Counted from the first letter of the stretch, positions 1 to 9,359 are shown. The stretch: DNA of 64,000 bases from G965216695 sp965216695 (GCA_965216695.1 OZ244212.1:620001-684000), one strand, 5' to 3'. A program made the numbers and translations. Notes: generated from the sequence alone by a model not told the origin.

Positions 1-1421
1 GCGCGGGTCTGTGCGACGAGGACGCTGTGAACTTCACCGTGTCCAACGCACCGGCGGCCATCGAGCAACTGCTGCAATGGGGAGTGCCGTTCGACGGGGA
101 GGACAATCACTTTCACCTGACGCGTGAAGGCGGACATTCGTTTCGACGGGTGCTGCACGTGGCGGACGCGACCGGGAGGGCGATCACCCGAACGCTGACC
201 GACCGTGTGCTGGATCACCCCAACATCGAGATGTTCAACGACCGCATCGCCATCGATCTGATCAACATCAGCCGGTACGGCCGGCACCCGAACCGTTGCG
301 TCGGTGCGTACGTGCTGAACACCACGACGGGCCACGTGGAAGTTTTCCAGGGCAAGTACGTCGTTCTGGCAACCGGCGGCGCGAGCAAAGTGTATCTGTA
401 CACCAGCAACCCGGACAGCTCGACCGGCGACGGCATCGCGATGGCCTGGCGCGCCGGGTGCCGCGTCGCCAACATGGAATTCAATCAGTTTCACCCCACC
501 TGCCTGTTTCACCCGCATGCAAAGTCGTTTCTGATCTCCGAAGCGGTTCGCGGCGAGGGAGGCGTGCTGTTGCTCCCCGACGGAAATCGTTTCATGGACC
601 GTTTCGACGAGCGCGGTGAACTCGCGTCCCGGGACATCGTCGCACGCGCCATCGATCACGAAATAAAACGCCTGGGCATCGATTGTGTCTACTTGGACAT
701 AAGCCACAAGCCCCGCGAGCAGGTGCTGACCCATTTCCCGACGATCGCCGAACGGTGCGAAGATTTCGGAATAGACATCACCGCAGAGCCCATACCAGTG
801 GTGCCCGCGGCGCACTACACTTGCGGCGGTGTCATGGTCGACCGGTTCGGACGCACCGACTTACCCGGCCTGTACGCCATCGGCGAAGTCACCTGCACGG
901 GATTGCATGGGGCCAATCGCCTCGCCAGCAACTCGCTGCTGGAATGCGTGGTTTATGCCACCTCAGCCGCGGCACACATTCGTGAACGAATACACCAACC
1001 AGTCGCGCACGCGGACGTTCCACACTGGGATGAAAGCCAGGTGACAGATTCCGACGAAGATGTGGTGATCAATCACAACTGGGAAGAACTGCGCCGGTTC
1101 ATGTGGGACTATGTTGGGATCGTGCGCACAACCAAACGTCTGGCACGCGCGAAACGCCGGATCGAACTACTGAAGCAGGAAGTGCACGAGTACTACAGCA
1201 ACTACCGGGTCAATCACGACCTGATCGAATTGCGCAATCTGATTCACGTCGCAGACCTGATCGTTCAATCCGCCATGCAACGGCGCGAGAGCCGCGGCCT
1301 GCACTTCAACCTGGATTTTCCCGAGCTTCTGGACAATGCCGAGGACACGATTCTGTTTCCGGGATCGATTGGCAACCTCGACGTACTGCAACCGGTATCG
1401 AGCACCCGGGGCGACACGTAG
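1..1421 (+). CDS. nadB: L-aspartate oxidase, 5' end cut by window edge
   Basis: FAD enzyme that oxidises L-aspartate to iminoaspartate, the first step of de novo NAD synthesis. The reading frame is open from base 3 and reads AGLCDEDAV before the first GTG at 27, which matches the interior of NadB, so the gene starts upstream of the window and the FAD-binding N-terminus is missing. Visible family motifs are EFNQFHPT near base 480, SEAVRGEGG near 540, the HYTCGGV segment near 815 and GANRLASNSLLE near 910, followed by the helical C-terminal domain. It converges on ygfX with a 46-base gap. The nadB/ygfX-sdhE/ygfZ neighbourhood is the same as in Pseudomonas. Confidence 0.96.
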   Translation, partial: AGLCDEDAVNFTVSNAPAAIEQLLQWGVPFDGEDNHFHLTREGGHSFRRVLHVADATGRAITRTLTDRVLDHPNIEMFNDRIAIDLINISRYGRHPNRCVGAYVLNTTTGHVEVFQGKYVVLATGGASKVYLYTSNPDSSTGDGIAMAWRAGCRVANMEFNQFHPTCLFHPHAKSFLISEAVRGEGGVLLLPDGNRFMDRFDERGELASRDIVARAIDHEIKRLGIDCVYLDISHKPREQVLTHFPTIAERCEDFGIDITAEPIPVVPAAHYTCGGVMVDRFGRTDLPGLYAIGEVTCTGLHGANRLASNSLLECVVYATSAAAHIRERIHQPVAHADVPHWDESQVTDSDEDVVINHNWEELRRFMWDYVGIVRTTKRLARAKRRIELLKQEVHEYYSNYRVNHDLIELRNLIHVADLIVQSAMQRRESRGLHFNLDFPELLDNAEDTILFPGSIGNLDVLQPVSSTRGDT

Positions 1422-1467
1422 CCCGAGTGCACACACCACAGGCCAACGCGCCCCCGATACAGCGACC

Positions 1468-1797
1468 TCACGACGTTGCGCCACGTGCACAATGTGCGAT
1501 GCACGAACGTCGAAGGTGGCCGAACGACTCTCGGGACATCTCGTCAGAATAGAAAAACACGAGACCGACGCTCGGCAGCTGCAGTGCCAGTTCGTGCTCC
1601 GTCAGCCACAGAAGCTTACCGACCGCCGGTTCGACCACGCATTCGCGTGGACGTGCGCCGGGCCAGTATCCCGACGCGACCACGACAACCACCAGCGCAG
1701 GGTTGCCGACAAGCCGCCAGAGTGCGGCAACCAGCACCAGCAGTGTCCCCAGAAAGTAGGCGCGGCGACGCCGCCCAGGTGTGTAACAGATCCGGAT
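1468..1797 (-). CDS. ygfX: YgfX-like membrane protein, start uncertain
   Basis: The minus-strand frame ending at 1468 encodes a hydrophobic stretch (TLLVLVAALWRLVGNPALVVVVV), then a YgfX-like tail with YWPGARP and VFFYSDEMSRESFGHLRR. YgfX genes normally follow sdhE directly, as here. YgfX is a small inner-membrane protein associated with SdhE and sometimes described as a toxin partner. The start is unclear: no ATG lies in this frame between the sdhE stop and the hydrophobic segment. The candidates are a rare ATC near 1797 or a GTG at 1737, which would give about 89 residues. A GTG that overlaps the sdhE stop is in a different frame and reads an unrelated peptide. A sequencing frameshift or a degraded N-terminus is possible. 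Confidence 0.6.
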   Translation of the reverse strand: MRICYTPGRRRRAYFLGTLLVLVAALWRLVGNPALVVVVVASGYWPGARPRECVVEPAVGKLLWLTEHELALQLPSVGLVFFYSDEMSRESFGHLRRSCIAHCARGATS

Positions 1798-1801
1798 CGA
1801 T

Positions 1802-2080
1802 TCACTCGGCGCGTTTGCGGATTTCCTCGACGATGTGCCTGAGCGCCGGATCCCCGGGTTCATCGATACCACGCAGCCAATCGAATATCTCCCAGTCCTC
1901 TTTCCCGAGCAGCCGGTGATACGCATCCTGTAACGCCGGTGTGAGCCGGGCGTACGTGGACTCGACGAACGGCAGCAGCAACAATTCCAGTTCCAACATG
2001 CCGCGCCGGCTGCGCCAGTACGCTTCGCCCGCGCGACCGCCCGTCGCGTCGTCAGTAGGTCCAGGATCCGGCATCCACAC
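1802..2080 (-). CDS. sdhE: SdhE, FAD assembly factor for succinate dehydrogenase
   Basis: Small cytosolic protein (92 residues from the GTG at 2080, 90 from an ATG at 2074) that promotes covalent flavinylation of SdhA and FrdA. The key RGxxE motif is present as RRGMLELE at residues 25-32, followed by KEDWEIFDWLRG near 60-71, both typical of the SdhE/CptB family. It is divergent from ygfZ, with about 77 bases between the starts, so the two probably share a promoter region. ygfX follows on the same strand. Confidence 0.93.
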   Translation of the reverse strand: MWMPDPGPTDDATGGRAGEAYWRSRRGMLELELLLLPFVESTYARLTPALQDAYHRLLGKEDWEIFDWLRGIDEPGDPALRHIVEEIRKRAE

Positions 2081-2165
2081 CCGCCATCCAAGTCATCACG
2101 ACTCGACACTACCGGGGTCATCGCTGAAAATCACGCGCAAGATACGCACGGCGGCAATGGTGACC

Positions 2166-3038
2166 ATGTCTACCACCGACGCAACCCGCACAGTTCCCAA
2201 TCCGGATCTTGCGGCCCTCTCGCTGCAAGGCGCAGACGCTGCTGCGTTTCTGCAGGGCTACGCGACAACGGATACTCAACTGGACGACACACTGGCCGGC
2301 ACAACCGCGCACGCCCGGCTCACAGCGTTCTGCAATGTGAAGGGCCGCGTCGTGGCCAACGGCTGGATTGCGACCCGCTCGCCGGACGACGTACAGATGT
2401 TTCTGCCGGCTACCATGGTCGACCCGTTAACGACGTTTCTGCGCCCGTATCTGATGTTTTCCAAGTGCTCAATGGAGGTCTGCTCCAGCACCGTTTTCGC
2501 AGCGCGCGCGCCGGACACGGGGACGCCCATCGACGCCCCCGAAGGATTGTCTTTCCACATCGATGTTGCTCCGGGTACCCAAACCATTGGTCCCGATGAG
2601 TGGCGAGCATTGCTCGTTGCTGCACGCATTGCGCTGATCACCGAGCGGACAACCGGACGCTTCCTGCCACAGATGCTCGGTTTGGACGACCTCGACGCCA
2701 TTGACTTCAACAAGGGCTGCTACCTCGGTCAGGAAGTGGTGGCACGCGCCAAGCATCGCGGCGAAGTGAAGCGGCGCCTCGCGCGCTTCGCCTGGCTCGG
2801 CACGGAACCGAAGCCTGGAGACGAATTATTCTCCGGCGATTCGCCGGCAGGTACTGTCATTGCAGCAGCTTGTGACACCGAAAATGACTACGACAGCGAA
2901 ACCGAAAGACCGGCAACCGTTCCGCAGCGTGGGACTCTGCTCGCGGTGGTCGCCACGCGATTGAACGCCGTGGAGCTGACTACCGAAGGTGGGTCGTCCT
3001 TGACGCGCGATGACGATAGTTCCTCAGAGATTCGCTAG
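2166..3038 (+). CDS. ygfZ: YgfZ, folate-binding iron-sulfur maintenance protein
   Basis: Tetrahydrofolate-binding protein of the GcvT-like fold that supports assembly or repair of certain Fe-S enzymes. The hallmark K-G-C-Y-x-G-Q-E motif is present as NKGCYLGQEVVAR, with the conserved Cys at residue 185 from the ATG at 2166. An N-terminal segment ALSLQGADAAAFLQGYATTD is typical of the family. The length of 290 residues is slightly below E. coli YgfZ (326). An in-frame ATG at 2157 is an equally possible start. The longer open frame upstream to 1941 lies over sdhE and is discounted. The gene is divergent from sdhE. Confidence 0.93.
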   Translation: MSTTDATRTVPNPDLAALSLQGADAAAFLQGYATTDTQLDDTLAGTTAHARLTAFCNVKGRVVANGWIATRSPDDVQMFLPATMVDPLTTFLRPYLMFSKCSMEVCSSTVFAARAPDTGTPIDAPEGLSFHIDVAPGTQTIGPDEWRALLVAARIALITERTTGRFLPQMLGLDDLDAIDFNKGCYLGQEVVARAKHRGEVKRRLARFAWLGTEPKPGDELFSGDSPAGTVIAAACDTENDYDSETERPATVPQRGTLLAVVATRLNAVELTTEGGSSLTRDDDSSSEIR

Positions 3039-3937
3039 GGTTTTAACGTCGGACTGAATAGCCATTGAGCGCTGGAGAAATCCAGGCGACCCGCGTCATT
3101 GATCTGCCGGTGCATCGCGTAGAGGCTTTTCGCGAGCATGCCCATTGGAACGCTGGATTGCGACTGCTCCGCGGTCTCCACCGCGAGACCAAGGTCTTTT
3201 GCCATCAGATCCACCAGAAATCCACCCGAGTAGTCGCGGGACGCGGGCACACCGTCCATCACGCCCGGAAACGGGTTGTACACGTTCAACGACCAGTTTC
3301 CGCCCGAGGACTGTTTCATGATGTCTGAAAGCGTACTGGGGTCCAGGCCGTTGTTGACGCCCAGCGCGAGGGCTTCCGCGGTACCCAGCATGTGCACCGC
3401 AAGCAGCATGTTGTTGCATATCTTCGCAATCTGGCCGGCACCGTTGTCTCCTGCGTGAAAGACATTGGCACCCATCGCGTCCAATAGCGGGCGGGCACGC
3501 TCGAGCGCATCGTCCGTGCCGCCAACGATGAACGTAAGGGTACCGTTCTGCGCTCCTGCGGTGCCCCCTGACACCGGCGCGTCCAGCATCGCCACACCTT
3601 TTTCCGCGGCCGCGGACGCTACCCGGCGCGACGTCGCCGGATCGATGGTGCTGCAATCGATTACAAGCGCCGTCGGCGGGAGCGCATCGAGAACGCCCCC
3701 CTCGCCCAGATAGAGCGATTCTACGTGTCGACCCGCGGGCAGCATGCTCACGAAAACGTCCGCCCCATCTGCGGCAGACGCCGCGGTTTCCACACCCTGA
3801 GCAGTCGATGACGACGTAACGCCACTAACGAGGTCGGCAACAAGATCGAATACCGCCACCTCGAAGCCCGCGTTCGAAAGATTGAGCGCCATCGGGCCGC
3901 CCATGTTGCCGAGTCCCACAAATCCCACTTTGGTCAT
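3035..3937 (-). CDS. mmsB: 3-hydroxyisobutyrate dehydrogenase
   Basis: NAD-dependent oxidation of 3-hydroxyisobutyrate to methylmalonate semialdehyde in valine degradation. The protein has 300 residues, the usual length. It begins with the Rossmann motif GFVGLGNMGGPMA at residues 5-17, carries DAPVSGG in mid-protein and has GAGQIAKICNNMLL, which contains the catalytic lysine of the beta-hydroxyacid dehydrogenase family. The start at 3937 is supported by AGGAGAAC just upstream. It is the last gene of a three-gene operon after an enoyl-CoA hydratase and 3-hydroxyisobutyryl-CoA hydrolase, which supports this substrate over other family members. Its stop overlaps the end of the convergent ygfZ. 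Confidence 0.93.
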   Translation of the reverse strand: MTKVGFVGLGNMGGPMALNLSNAGFEVAVFDLVADLVSGVTSSSTAQGVETAASAADGADVFVSMLPAGRHVESLYLGEGGVLDALPPTALVIDCSTIDPATSRRVASAAAEKGVAMLDAPVSGGTAGAQNGTLTFIVGGTDDALERARPLLDAMGANVFHAGDNGAGQIAKICNNMLLAVHMLGTAEALALGVNNGLDPSTLSDIMKQSSGGNWSLNVYNPFPGVMDGVPASRDYSGGFLVDLMAKDLGLAVETAEQSQSSVPMGMLAKSLYAMHRQINDAGRLDFSSAQWLFSPTLKP

Positions 3938-3947
3938 ACCGTTCTCC

Positions 3948-5072
3948 TCAGGCACCGAGATCCGCAAGCGGATGCGCCGGCCAGGGTTCTTCAAAATGTC
4001 CGTCAATGTGCGCATCCGGCACATTATCCAGGCTGTCATATTGCCACTTGGGTTCGCCGTCCTTGTCGATGAGCAGCGCGCGCACGCCTTCCGCAAAGTC
4101 CAGATTCCGGGCACAGTGCGTACCCACGGTCAGTTCCAGGCGAAATGTATCCGCTAGGCTGAGATCGGGTACCCGGCGCAGCTGTTCACTCACGATCCCG
4201 ACCGTCGTTGGGCACCCCGCGAGCATCGCGCTTATGCCTTTGTCGATCCAAGGGCTAAGACCCTGCAGTTGCTCGATCGCCCGCGCTTCAGCGCGAAATC
4301 CTTCAGCCTCGGCAATGCTTTCCGGCACCGCATGCAATTCCGGATCCGGCATATCTGTGGCATTTCCAAGGACCGCGTCGAATGCGGCAGACGCTGCAGT
4401 CGCATCGCGCCAGTCGAGGTCACAGACAATGCCCAGCACGTCGTCCACCGCAGCAACGTCAATTGCCCGCGTACCGATGCCGGATGCGATCGCATCCGAC
4501 GCGTTAACCTGGCTGCCGGTCATCCCGAGAAACAGTGCGTGATGCCGCGCGAGACTTCCGAGCAACGACGTGCCGCCCGCATCCGGAAACAGTCCAATCG
4601 TCACTTCCGGCAGCGCGATGCGGGTTCGAGGCGTCACAAGCCGGTGACTGGCCGCAGAGAACAATCCGAGTCCGCCGCCCATCACGACCCCATGCCCGAT
4701 CACGATCAGTGGCTTGGAGAAAACGCGTAACTGATAATCCAGCCGGTACTCACGTTCAAAAAAGTCGAACGGGTACGTGCTCACCGTCTCGCCTGCTGCG
4801 TGATTCTCGACGATTGCCCGATAGAGCGCCTGAATGTCACCGCCCGCACAGAACGCGCGGTTTCCCGCGCCGCGCAAGACCACGGCCGCGACATCCTCAC
4901 GCCGCTGCCATTCAGCAACCTGCGGCGCCAGCAGATCGATCATCTCCAGGCTCAACGCGTTGAGCGTCGACTCCACATTCAGACACGCCTGCCCGACCAC
5001 GGTGTTACTCTGCGCTTTCCACTCGGAAAACTCCACGACCGCGCCGGGATTCAAGATATTCGAGTCCGCCAT
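3948..5072 (-). CDS. 3-hydroxyisobutyryl-CoA hydrolase
   Basis: Crotonase-fold thioesterase that releases free 3-hydroxyisobutyrate from its CoA ester in valine catabolism. The protein has 374 residues, matching the long HIBCH family rather than the 260-residue hydratases. NRAFCAGGDIQALY near residue 70 and GVVMGGGLGLFSAASHRLVTPRTRIALPEVTIGLFPDAGG (about 125-165) form the oxyanion hole and the catalytic acidic region. Its ATG overlaps the TGA of the upstream hydratase by one base (TGATG), so translation is coupled. mmsB follows after 10 bases. The neighbouring genes supply the reactions immediately before and after. Confidence 0.92.
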   Translation of the reverse strand: MADSNILNPGAVVEFSEWKAQSNTVVGQACLNVESTLNALSLEMIDLLAPQVAEWQRREDVAAVVLRGAGNRAFCAGGDIQALYRAIVENHAAGETVSTYPFDFFEREYRLDYQLRVFSKPLIVIGHGVVMGGGLGLFSAASHRLVTPRTRIALPEVTIGLFPDAGGTSLLGSLARHHALFLGMTGSQVNASDAIASGIGTRAIDVAAVDDVLGIVCDLDWRDATAASAAFDAVLGNATDMPDPELHAVPESIAEAEGFRAEARAIEQLQGLSPWIDKGISAMLAGCPTTVGIVSEQLRRVPDLSLADTFRLELTVGTHCARNLDFAEGVRALLIDKDGEPKWQYDSLDNVPDAHIDGHFEEPWPAHPLADLGA

Positions 5073-5860
5073 CAGCCGTTAACCCACTCGGGCGGACGTT
5101 TTTCGAGAAACGCGTTCACACCCTCGGCCTGATCCCGGGTATCAAACAGATCCACAAACGCGTCTCGCTCTACGCTGTACGCCGAACTGATATGACCTGA
5201 GCGCGCTTTCTGAATCAGTCCCTTACACGACGCTACTGCAGGTGGACTCTGTTTCCCCACCGCTTCCGCCAACGCCAGCGCGCGCCCGAGCGATTGGCCC
5301 TGATCGACCACTTCCTCGACCAATCCAATCTGCAACGCCACCTCGGCGTTGACCCGCTCGCCGCACAGAATCATGCGTTTGGCCCAACCCTCGCCCACGG
5401 TCCACGCAAGATTCTGGGTACCGCCTCCGCACGGCAGTAGCCCTACCGTTGCTTCGGGCAATGCCATTTGAGCGTGCGTCTCACAGATGCGGATGTCACA
5501 GGCCAGCGCACATTCCAGACCGCCGCCCATCGCGTAACCGTTGATCGCCGCTACGGTAACCCCGCGAAATGCCGCAAGCGCTTCAAACGCGTTGCCGAAG
5601 TTGTTCGCCATATCCCGCGCAACACCCTTGTCGCCGGACGCAAACAGGTTCAGGTCAGCACCTGCAGAGAAGAATTTTTCGCCGGCACCGGTGACCACCA
5701 GCGCATACACCGATTTGTCGCCGCCCGCCTGTTCGAGCACATCCACGAGACCCGGCAGGCTGTCTGTATCCCACGTGTTGGCCGGTGGGTTGTTGATCGT
5801 GATCATCAGCGTATGACCGCGTTGCTCGACGAGCAGTTTGTCGGTAGGTGACGAAATCAT
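5072..5860 (-). CDS. Enoyl-CoA hydratase, valine degradation
   Basis: A 262-residue crotonase that probably hydrates methacrylyl-CoA to 3-hydroxyisobutyryl-CoA. FFSAGADLNLF provides one half of the oxyanion hole. The segment AMGGGLECALACD and the later LPEATVGLLPCGGG keep both glutamates that act as catalytic acid and base in true hydratases. The start at 5860 has GGAG eight bases upstream. It is first in the operon with the hydrolase and mmsB. The substrate is assigned from this context, and activity on other short enoyl-CoAs is possible. Confidence 0.9.
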   Translation of the reverse strand: MISSPTDKLLVEQRGHTLMITINNPPANTWDTDSLPGLVDVLEQAGGDKSVYALVVTGAGEKFFSAGADLNLFASGDKGVARDMANNFGNAFEALAAFRGVTVAAINGYAMGGGLECALACDIRICETHAQMALPEATVGLLPCGGGTQNLAWTVGEGWAKRMILCGERVNAEVALQIGLVEEVVDQGQSLGRALALAEAVGKQSPPAVASCKGLIQKARSGHISSAYSVERDAFVDLFDTRDQAEGVNAFLEKRPPEWVNG

Positions 5861-5924
5861 AGGTTTGCTCCAGCAGTTCGAAATTATTCTTTGCGTCTCT
5901 GGTGGCCGGCCGACACGCGCACCC

Positions 5925-6650
5925 TCATACGGCGGTTTTCAGCGCTCGTACATCCAGCCAGTCGATCGGTTCGAGGCCATGCTCCCGAAGATAATCATTG
6001 GCCCTGGAAAAATGCCGGCAACCGAAGAACCCACGATGCGCAGCCAGCGGCGACGGGTGCGGCGCGGTCAGCACGAGGTGTCGCGCCCGGTCCACGATCG
6101 CGCCCTTTTTTTGTGCGTAGCTCCCCCACAGCAGGAATACCAGATGCTCGCAACGCTCGTTCAGAACGTTCACGATGCAGTCCGTAAACCGTTCCCAGCC
6201 GCGCCCCTGGTGCGACGCTGCCCGGCCTTTCTCAACTGTCAGCACCGAGTTTAACAACAACACGCCCTGTTCCGCCCAGGACTCGAGACAGCCGTTTTGC
6301 GCACCCAACGCGCGGGCCGAATCGTTCTCCACTCCCAGATCCGTGTTGATTTCCTGAAAGATGTTCTTCAATGACGGCGGCGGCTCGACGCCTTCCGGTA
6401 CTGAAAAACACAATCCGTGCGCCTGGCCGACCCCGTGGTACGGGTCCTGGCCGATCACAATGACCTTCGCGTGCGGCAACGGCGTGAGATCGAGCGCGCG
6501 AAAAATGTGGGAACCACGCGGAAATATGTGCTTGCGGCGGGATTTCTGATCGACCAGGAAACGCTTCAGATCCTGCATATACGCCGCTTCGAACTCCGCG
6601 GCCAGCGCTTGCTTCCACGAGGGTTCTAGCCTGACCGCGTCCGAGGCCAC
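5925..6650 (-). CDS. ung: Uracil-DNA glycosylase
   Basis: Removes uracil from DNA as the first step of base-excision repair. The 241-residue protein has the family-1 catalytic motif GQDPYHG (Asp at residue 69), and the HPSPLAAHRGFFGCRHF segment near the C-terminus supplies the leucine-loop and His of the active site. VFLLWGSYAQ, part of the uracil-binding core, is also present. It follows lysS with a 4-base gap and is probably co-transcribed with it. Confidence 0.97.
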   Translation of the reverse strand: MASDAVRLEPSWKQALAAEFEAAYMQDLKRFLVDQKSRRKHIFPRGSHIFRALDLTPLPHAKVIVIGQDPYHGVGQAHGLCFSVPEGVEPPPSLKNIFQEINTDLGVENDSARALGAQNGCLESWAEQGVLLLNSVLTVEKGRAASHQGRGWERFTDCIVNVLNERCEHLVFLLWGSYAQKKGAIVDRARHLVLTAPHPSPLAAHRGFFGCRHFSRANDYLREHGLEPIDWLDVRALKTAV

Positions 6651-6654
6651 GCCG

Positions 6655-8166
6655 TCAATCGTACGCCCGGGGGCGCATCAGCGGAAACAACAACACATCC
6701 CGAATACTCTCGGCACCTGTCAGCAGCATCACCAATCGATCGATTCCTATGCCTTCACCCGCGGTGGGGGGTAGCCCGTATTCGAGCGCCCGGATGTAGT
6801 CCGCATCGAAGTGCATCGCCTCATCGTCGCCGCCCGCAAGCTTTTCGGCCTGCGCGCGGAAGCGTTCGGCTTGATCATCAGGATCGTTGAGCTCCGAGAA
6901 GCCGTTGGCAATCTCGCGACCACCCACAAACAACTCAAACCGGTCGGTAACGTCGGGGTCTGCGTCGTTTCGGCGCGCCAGCGGCGACACTTCGGCGGGA
7001 TATTCGGTAACGAAGGTGGGTGCAATCAGCGTGTCTTCGACGCGCAACTCGAAAACTTCGGTGAGCATGCGTCCCGGTCCCCAGGTTGGGTCGACATCAA
7101 CATTCATCTCCCGCAACAACTCGCGCAGCGCATCGGCGTCGCGCAGCGGCTCGGGGTCAACTTGCACAGCTTGTGCTACCGCGTCGCGCATCGTAACGCG
7201 ACGGGCTGGAGCCGCGAGGTCCACCGGTTGGCCTGCGACGACTACGGGCTCGCCGCAGCAGATGTCGCCAGCGAGCCGCGCTAGCAACGCCTCAGTCAGG
7301 TCCATCAGATCCCGGTAGTCCGCGTACGCCTGATAGAACTCCAGCATTGTGAACTCGGGATTGTGCCGTGTTGAAAGACCTTCATTGCGAAAGTTGCGGT
7401 TGATCTCGAACACGCGTTCGAAGCCTCCCACGACGAGTCGTTTCAGAAACAGCTCGGGCGCGACTCGCAGATACAGATCCAAGTCCAGAGCGTTGTGGTG
7501 TGTGGTGAATGGTCGCGCCGTGGCGCCGCCGGGAATTGCGTGCATCATCGGCGTTTCCACTTCGACAAAGTCGCGTTCCAGAAAGAACGCGCGAATCACC
7601 TGCACGATGCGCGAGCGCGTCTCGAACAGCGCGCGGGATTCGTCGTTCATCAGCAGATCGACGTAGCGCTGCCGATAACGCGTCTCACGGTCCGCCAATC
7701 CGTGGTATTTCTCCGGCAGCGGTCGCAGCGCTTTACTCAACAGATCGAACCCGGCTACCTGAACCGTCAGCTCCCCCCGATTGGTACGCATCATGTGACC
7801 GCGCACGCCAACCAGATCACCGATATCCGTAAGCTCCGTGAAGGCTTCGAAGTCTGCCGGTGTCACTTCCTCTTTGCGCAGATAGCATTGGATTCTTCCG
7901 GAACCGTCCTGCAACGTGAAAAAACTCGCCTTGCCCTGTACCCGACGCAGCATGACCCGCCCCGCTACCGCAACGTCGTGCCGCTCGCTTTCTAACGAAC
8001 CCTTGTCGTGTTCGGCGAAGCGCGCGTGGAGGTCGGCGGCTGTCGCGGTGCGGCGAAACGCATTGGGGTACGCCGCACCCGCCTCCCGCCACCGAGCGGC
8101 CTTGTCCCGGCGATGGCGGATAATCTGTGATTCGTCGGTTTGTGAGTTGTCTGGCTTGTCAGTCAT
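6655..8166 (-). CDS. lysS: Lysyl-tRNA synthetase, class II
   Basis: Charges tRNA-Lys with lysine. The protein has 503 residues. An N-terminal OB-fold anticodon-binding domain (about 60-150) precedes the class II catalytic core. Motif 2 is FRNEGLSTRHNPEFTMLEFYQ, and motif 3 is GIGIDRLVMLL near the C-terminus; RVAPELFLKRLVVGG lies between motifs 1 and 2. It lies directly downstream of prfB, the conserved prfB-lysS pairing, and is followed by ung. Confidence 0.97.
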   Translation of the reverse strand: MTDKPDNSQTDESQIIRHRRDKAARWREAGAAYPNAFRRTATAADLHARFAEHDKGSLESERHDVAVAGRVMLRRVQGKASFFTLQDGSGRIQCYLRKEEVTPADFEAFTELTDIGDLVGVRGHMMRTNRGELTVQVAGFDLLSKALRPLPEKYHGLADRETRYRQRYVDLLMNDESRALFETRSRIVQVIRAFFLERDFVEVETPMMHAIPGGATARPFTTHHNALDLDLYLRVAPELFLKRLVVGGFERVFEINRNFRNEGLSTRHNPEFTMLEFYQAYADYRDLMDLTEALLARLAGDICCGEPVVVAGQPVDLAAPARRVTMRDAVAQAVQVDPEPLRDADALRELLREMNVDVDPTWGPGRMLTEVFELRVEDTLIAPTFVTEYPAEVSPLARRNDADPDVTDRFELFVGGREIANGFSELNDPDDQAERFRAQAEKLAGGDDEAMHFDADYIRALEYGLPPTAGEGIGIDRLVMLLTGAESIRDVLLFPLMRPRAYD

Positions 8167-8228
8167 GTTTTCTCAGCACGCACACGCGGGGCTGCCCCTG
8201 CCACCGTTTTCCCGTCCCAGTTCTACAG

Positions 8229-9327
8229 CTAAAGGCCGGCTTTCAGACTCGCCTCGATGAAATCGTCCAAGTCACCATCCAGCACACTGCCGGTGTCCGA
8301 ACGTTCGACATCGGTGCGCAGATCCTTGATGCGGGACTGATCGAGCACGTAGGAACGGATCTGACTGCCCCAGCCGATGTCCGCCTTGGAGTCCTCCAAC
8401 TGCTGTTGCTCTTGGCGCCGTTTTTGCATCTCAAGCTCATAAAGTTTAGCCCGCAACTGCTTGAAAGCTTTGTCTTTATTCTGATGCTGAGACCGCTCGC
8501 TTTGACACTGAACCACGGTGTTCGTGGGCAGGTGCGTCAGCCGTACCGCGGAGTCCGTGCGATTGACGTGCTGCCCCCCCGCCCCACTTGCGCGATAGGT
8601 ATCCACCCGTACGTCCGCCGGATTGATGTCGATTTCGATGTCATCCTCTACCTCCGGTGACACGAAAACGCTGGCAAACGACGTGTGCCGTCGGTTGCCG
8701 GAATCAAAGGGCGACTTCCGCACGAGCCGGTGCACGCCGGTCTCTGTACGCAGCCAACCGTACGCGTATTCGCCATCCACTTTCAACGTCGCGCTTTTCA
8801 CTCCGGCAACGTCACCGGGCGACAGTTCTTCGACTTCGCTCTCGAATCCATGCTGCTCGGCCCAGCGCGCGTACATTCTCAACAGCATTTCTGCCCAATC
8901 CTGAGCTTCGGTGCCACCGGAGCCGGATTGAATTTCGACGTATGCGTTGGCATCGTCCATTTCACGCTGAAACATTCGGCGAAACTCGAGCGACTCGAGC
9001 GTCTCCATCAGGCGGCCGATGTCGTTCGCCACCTCGTCGAGCGTCCCGTCGTCCGCTTCTTCGGCGGCGAGTTCCGAAAGGTCCGCCGCATCCGCCAGAC
9101 CGTCACGTACACGGTTGAGGGCGCTGACCGTCGCGTCCAGCGATGCGCGTTCACGGCCGAGCTGTTGCGCACGTTCGGGATCGTCCCACACCGCGCCGTC
9201 CGCGAGCTCGACCTCAAGTTCCGCCAACCGCTCCGCCTTGGCATCTACGTCAAAGATACCCCCTGAGCGCACTTTCGCGGGCGCGCAAGTCTTTCAGCGA
9301 TTCGCGTATCGACGTAATCTCGGCCAT
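8229..9327 (-). CDS. prfB: Peptide chain release factor 2, with programmed +1 frameshift
   Basis: Recognises UGA and UAA stop codons and triggers peptide release. The full gene starts at the ATG at 9327, reads 25 codons (MAEITSIRESLKDLRARESA...) to an in-frame TGA at 9252-9250, then shifts +1 and continues DVDAKAERL to 8229. This gives 365 residues, the same as E. coli RF2. The site reads AGGGGGTATCTTTGAC: an internal Shine-Dalgarno-like AGGGGG, then CTT and TGA followed by C, identical to the E. coli autoregulatory site. The catalytic GGQ occurs in SGAGGQHVNRT, and the anticodon-like SPF in RKSPFDSG. A simple ORF call begins falsely near 9272. Confidence 0.97.
9249..9266 (-). promoter_or_regulatory. 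prfB programmed frameshift site
   Basis: On the minus strand the bases read AGG GGG TAT CTT TGA C. An AGGGGG anti-16S helper lies three bases before the slippery CTT, followed by the weak stop UGA-C. Ribosomes slip +1 when RF2 is scarce, so RF2 controls its own synthesis. The zero frame stops at 9250, and the +1 frame carries on without interruption for 340 codons. Confidence 0.95.
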
Positions 9328-9359
9328 GCTGCGGATCCAGCGTGAAAAAGCGCGCCAGT

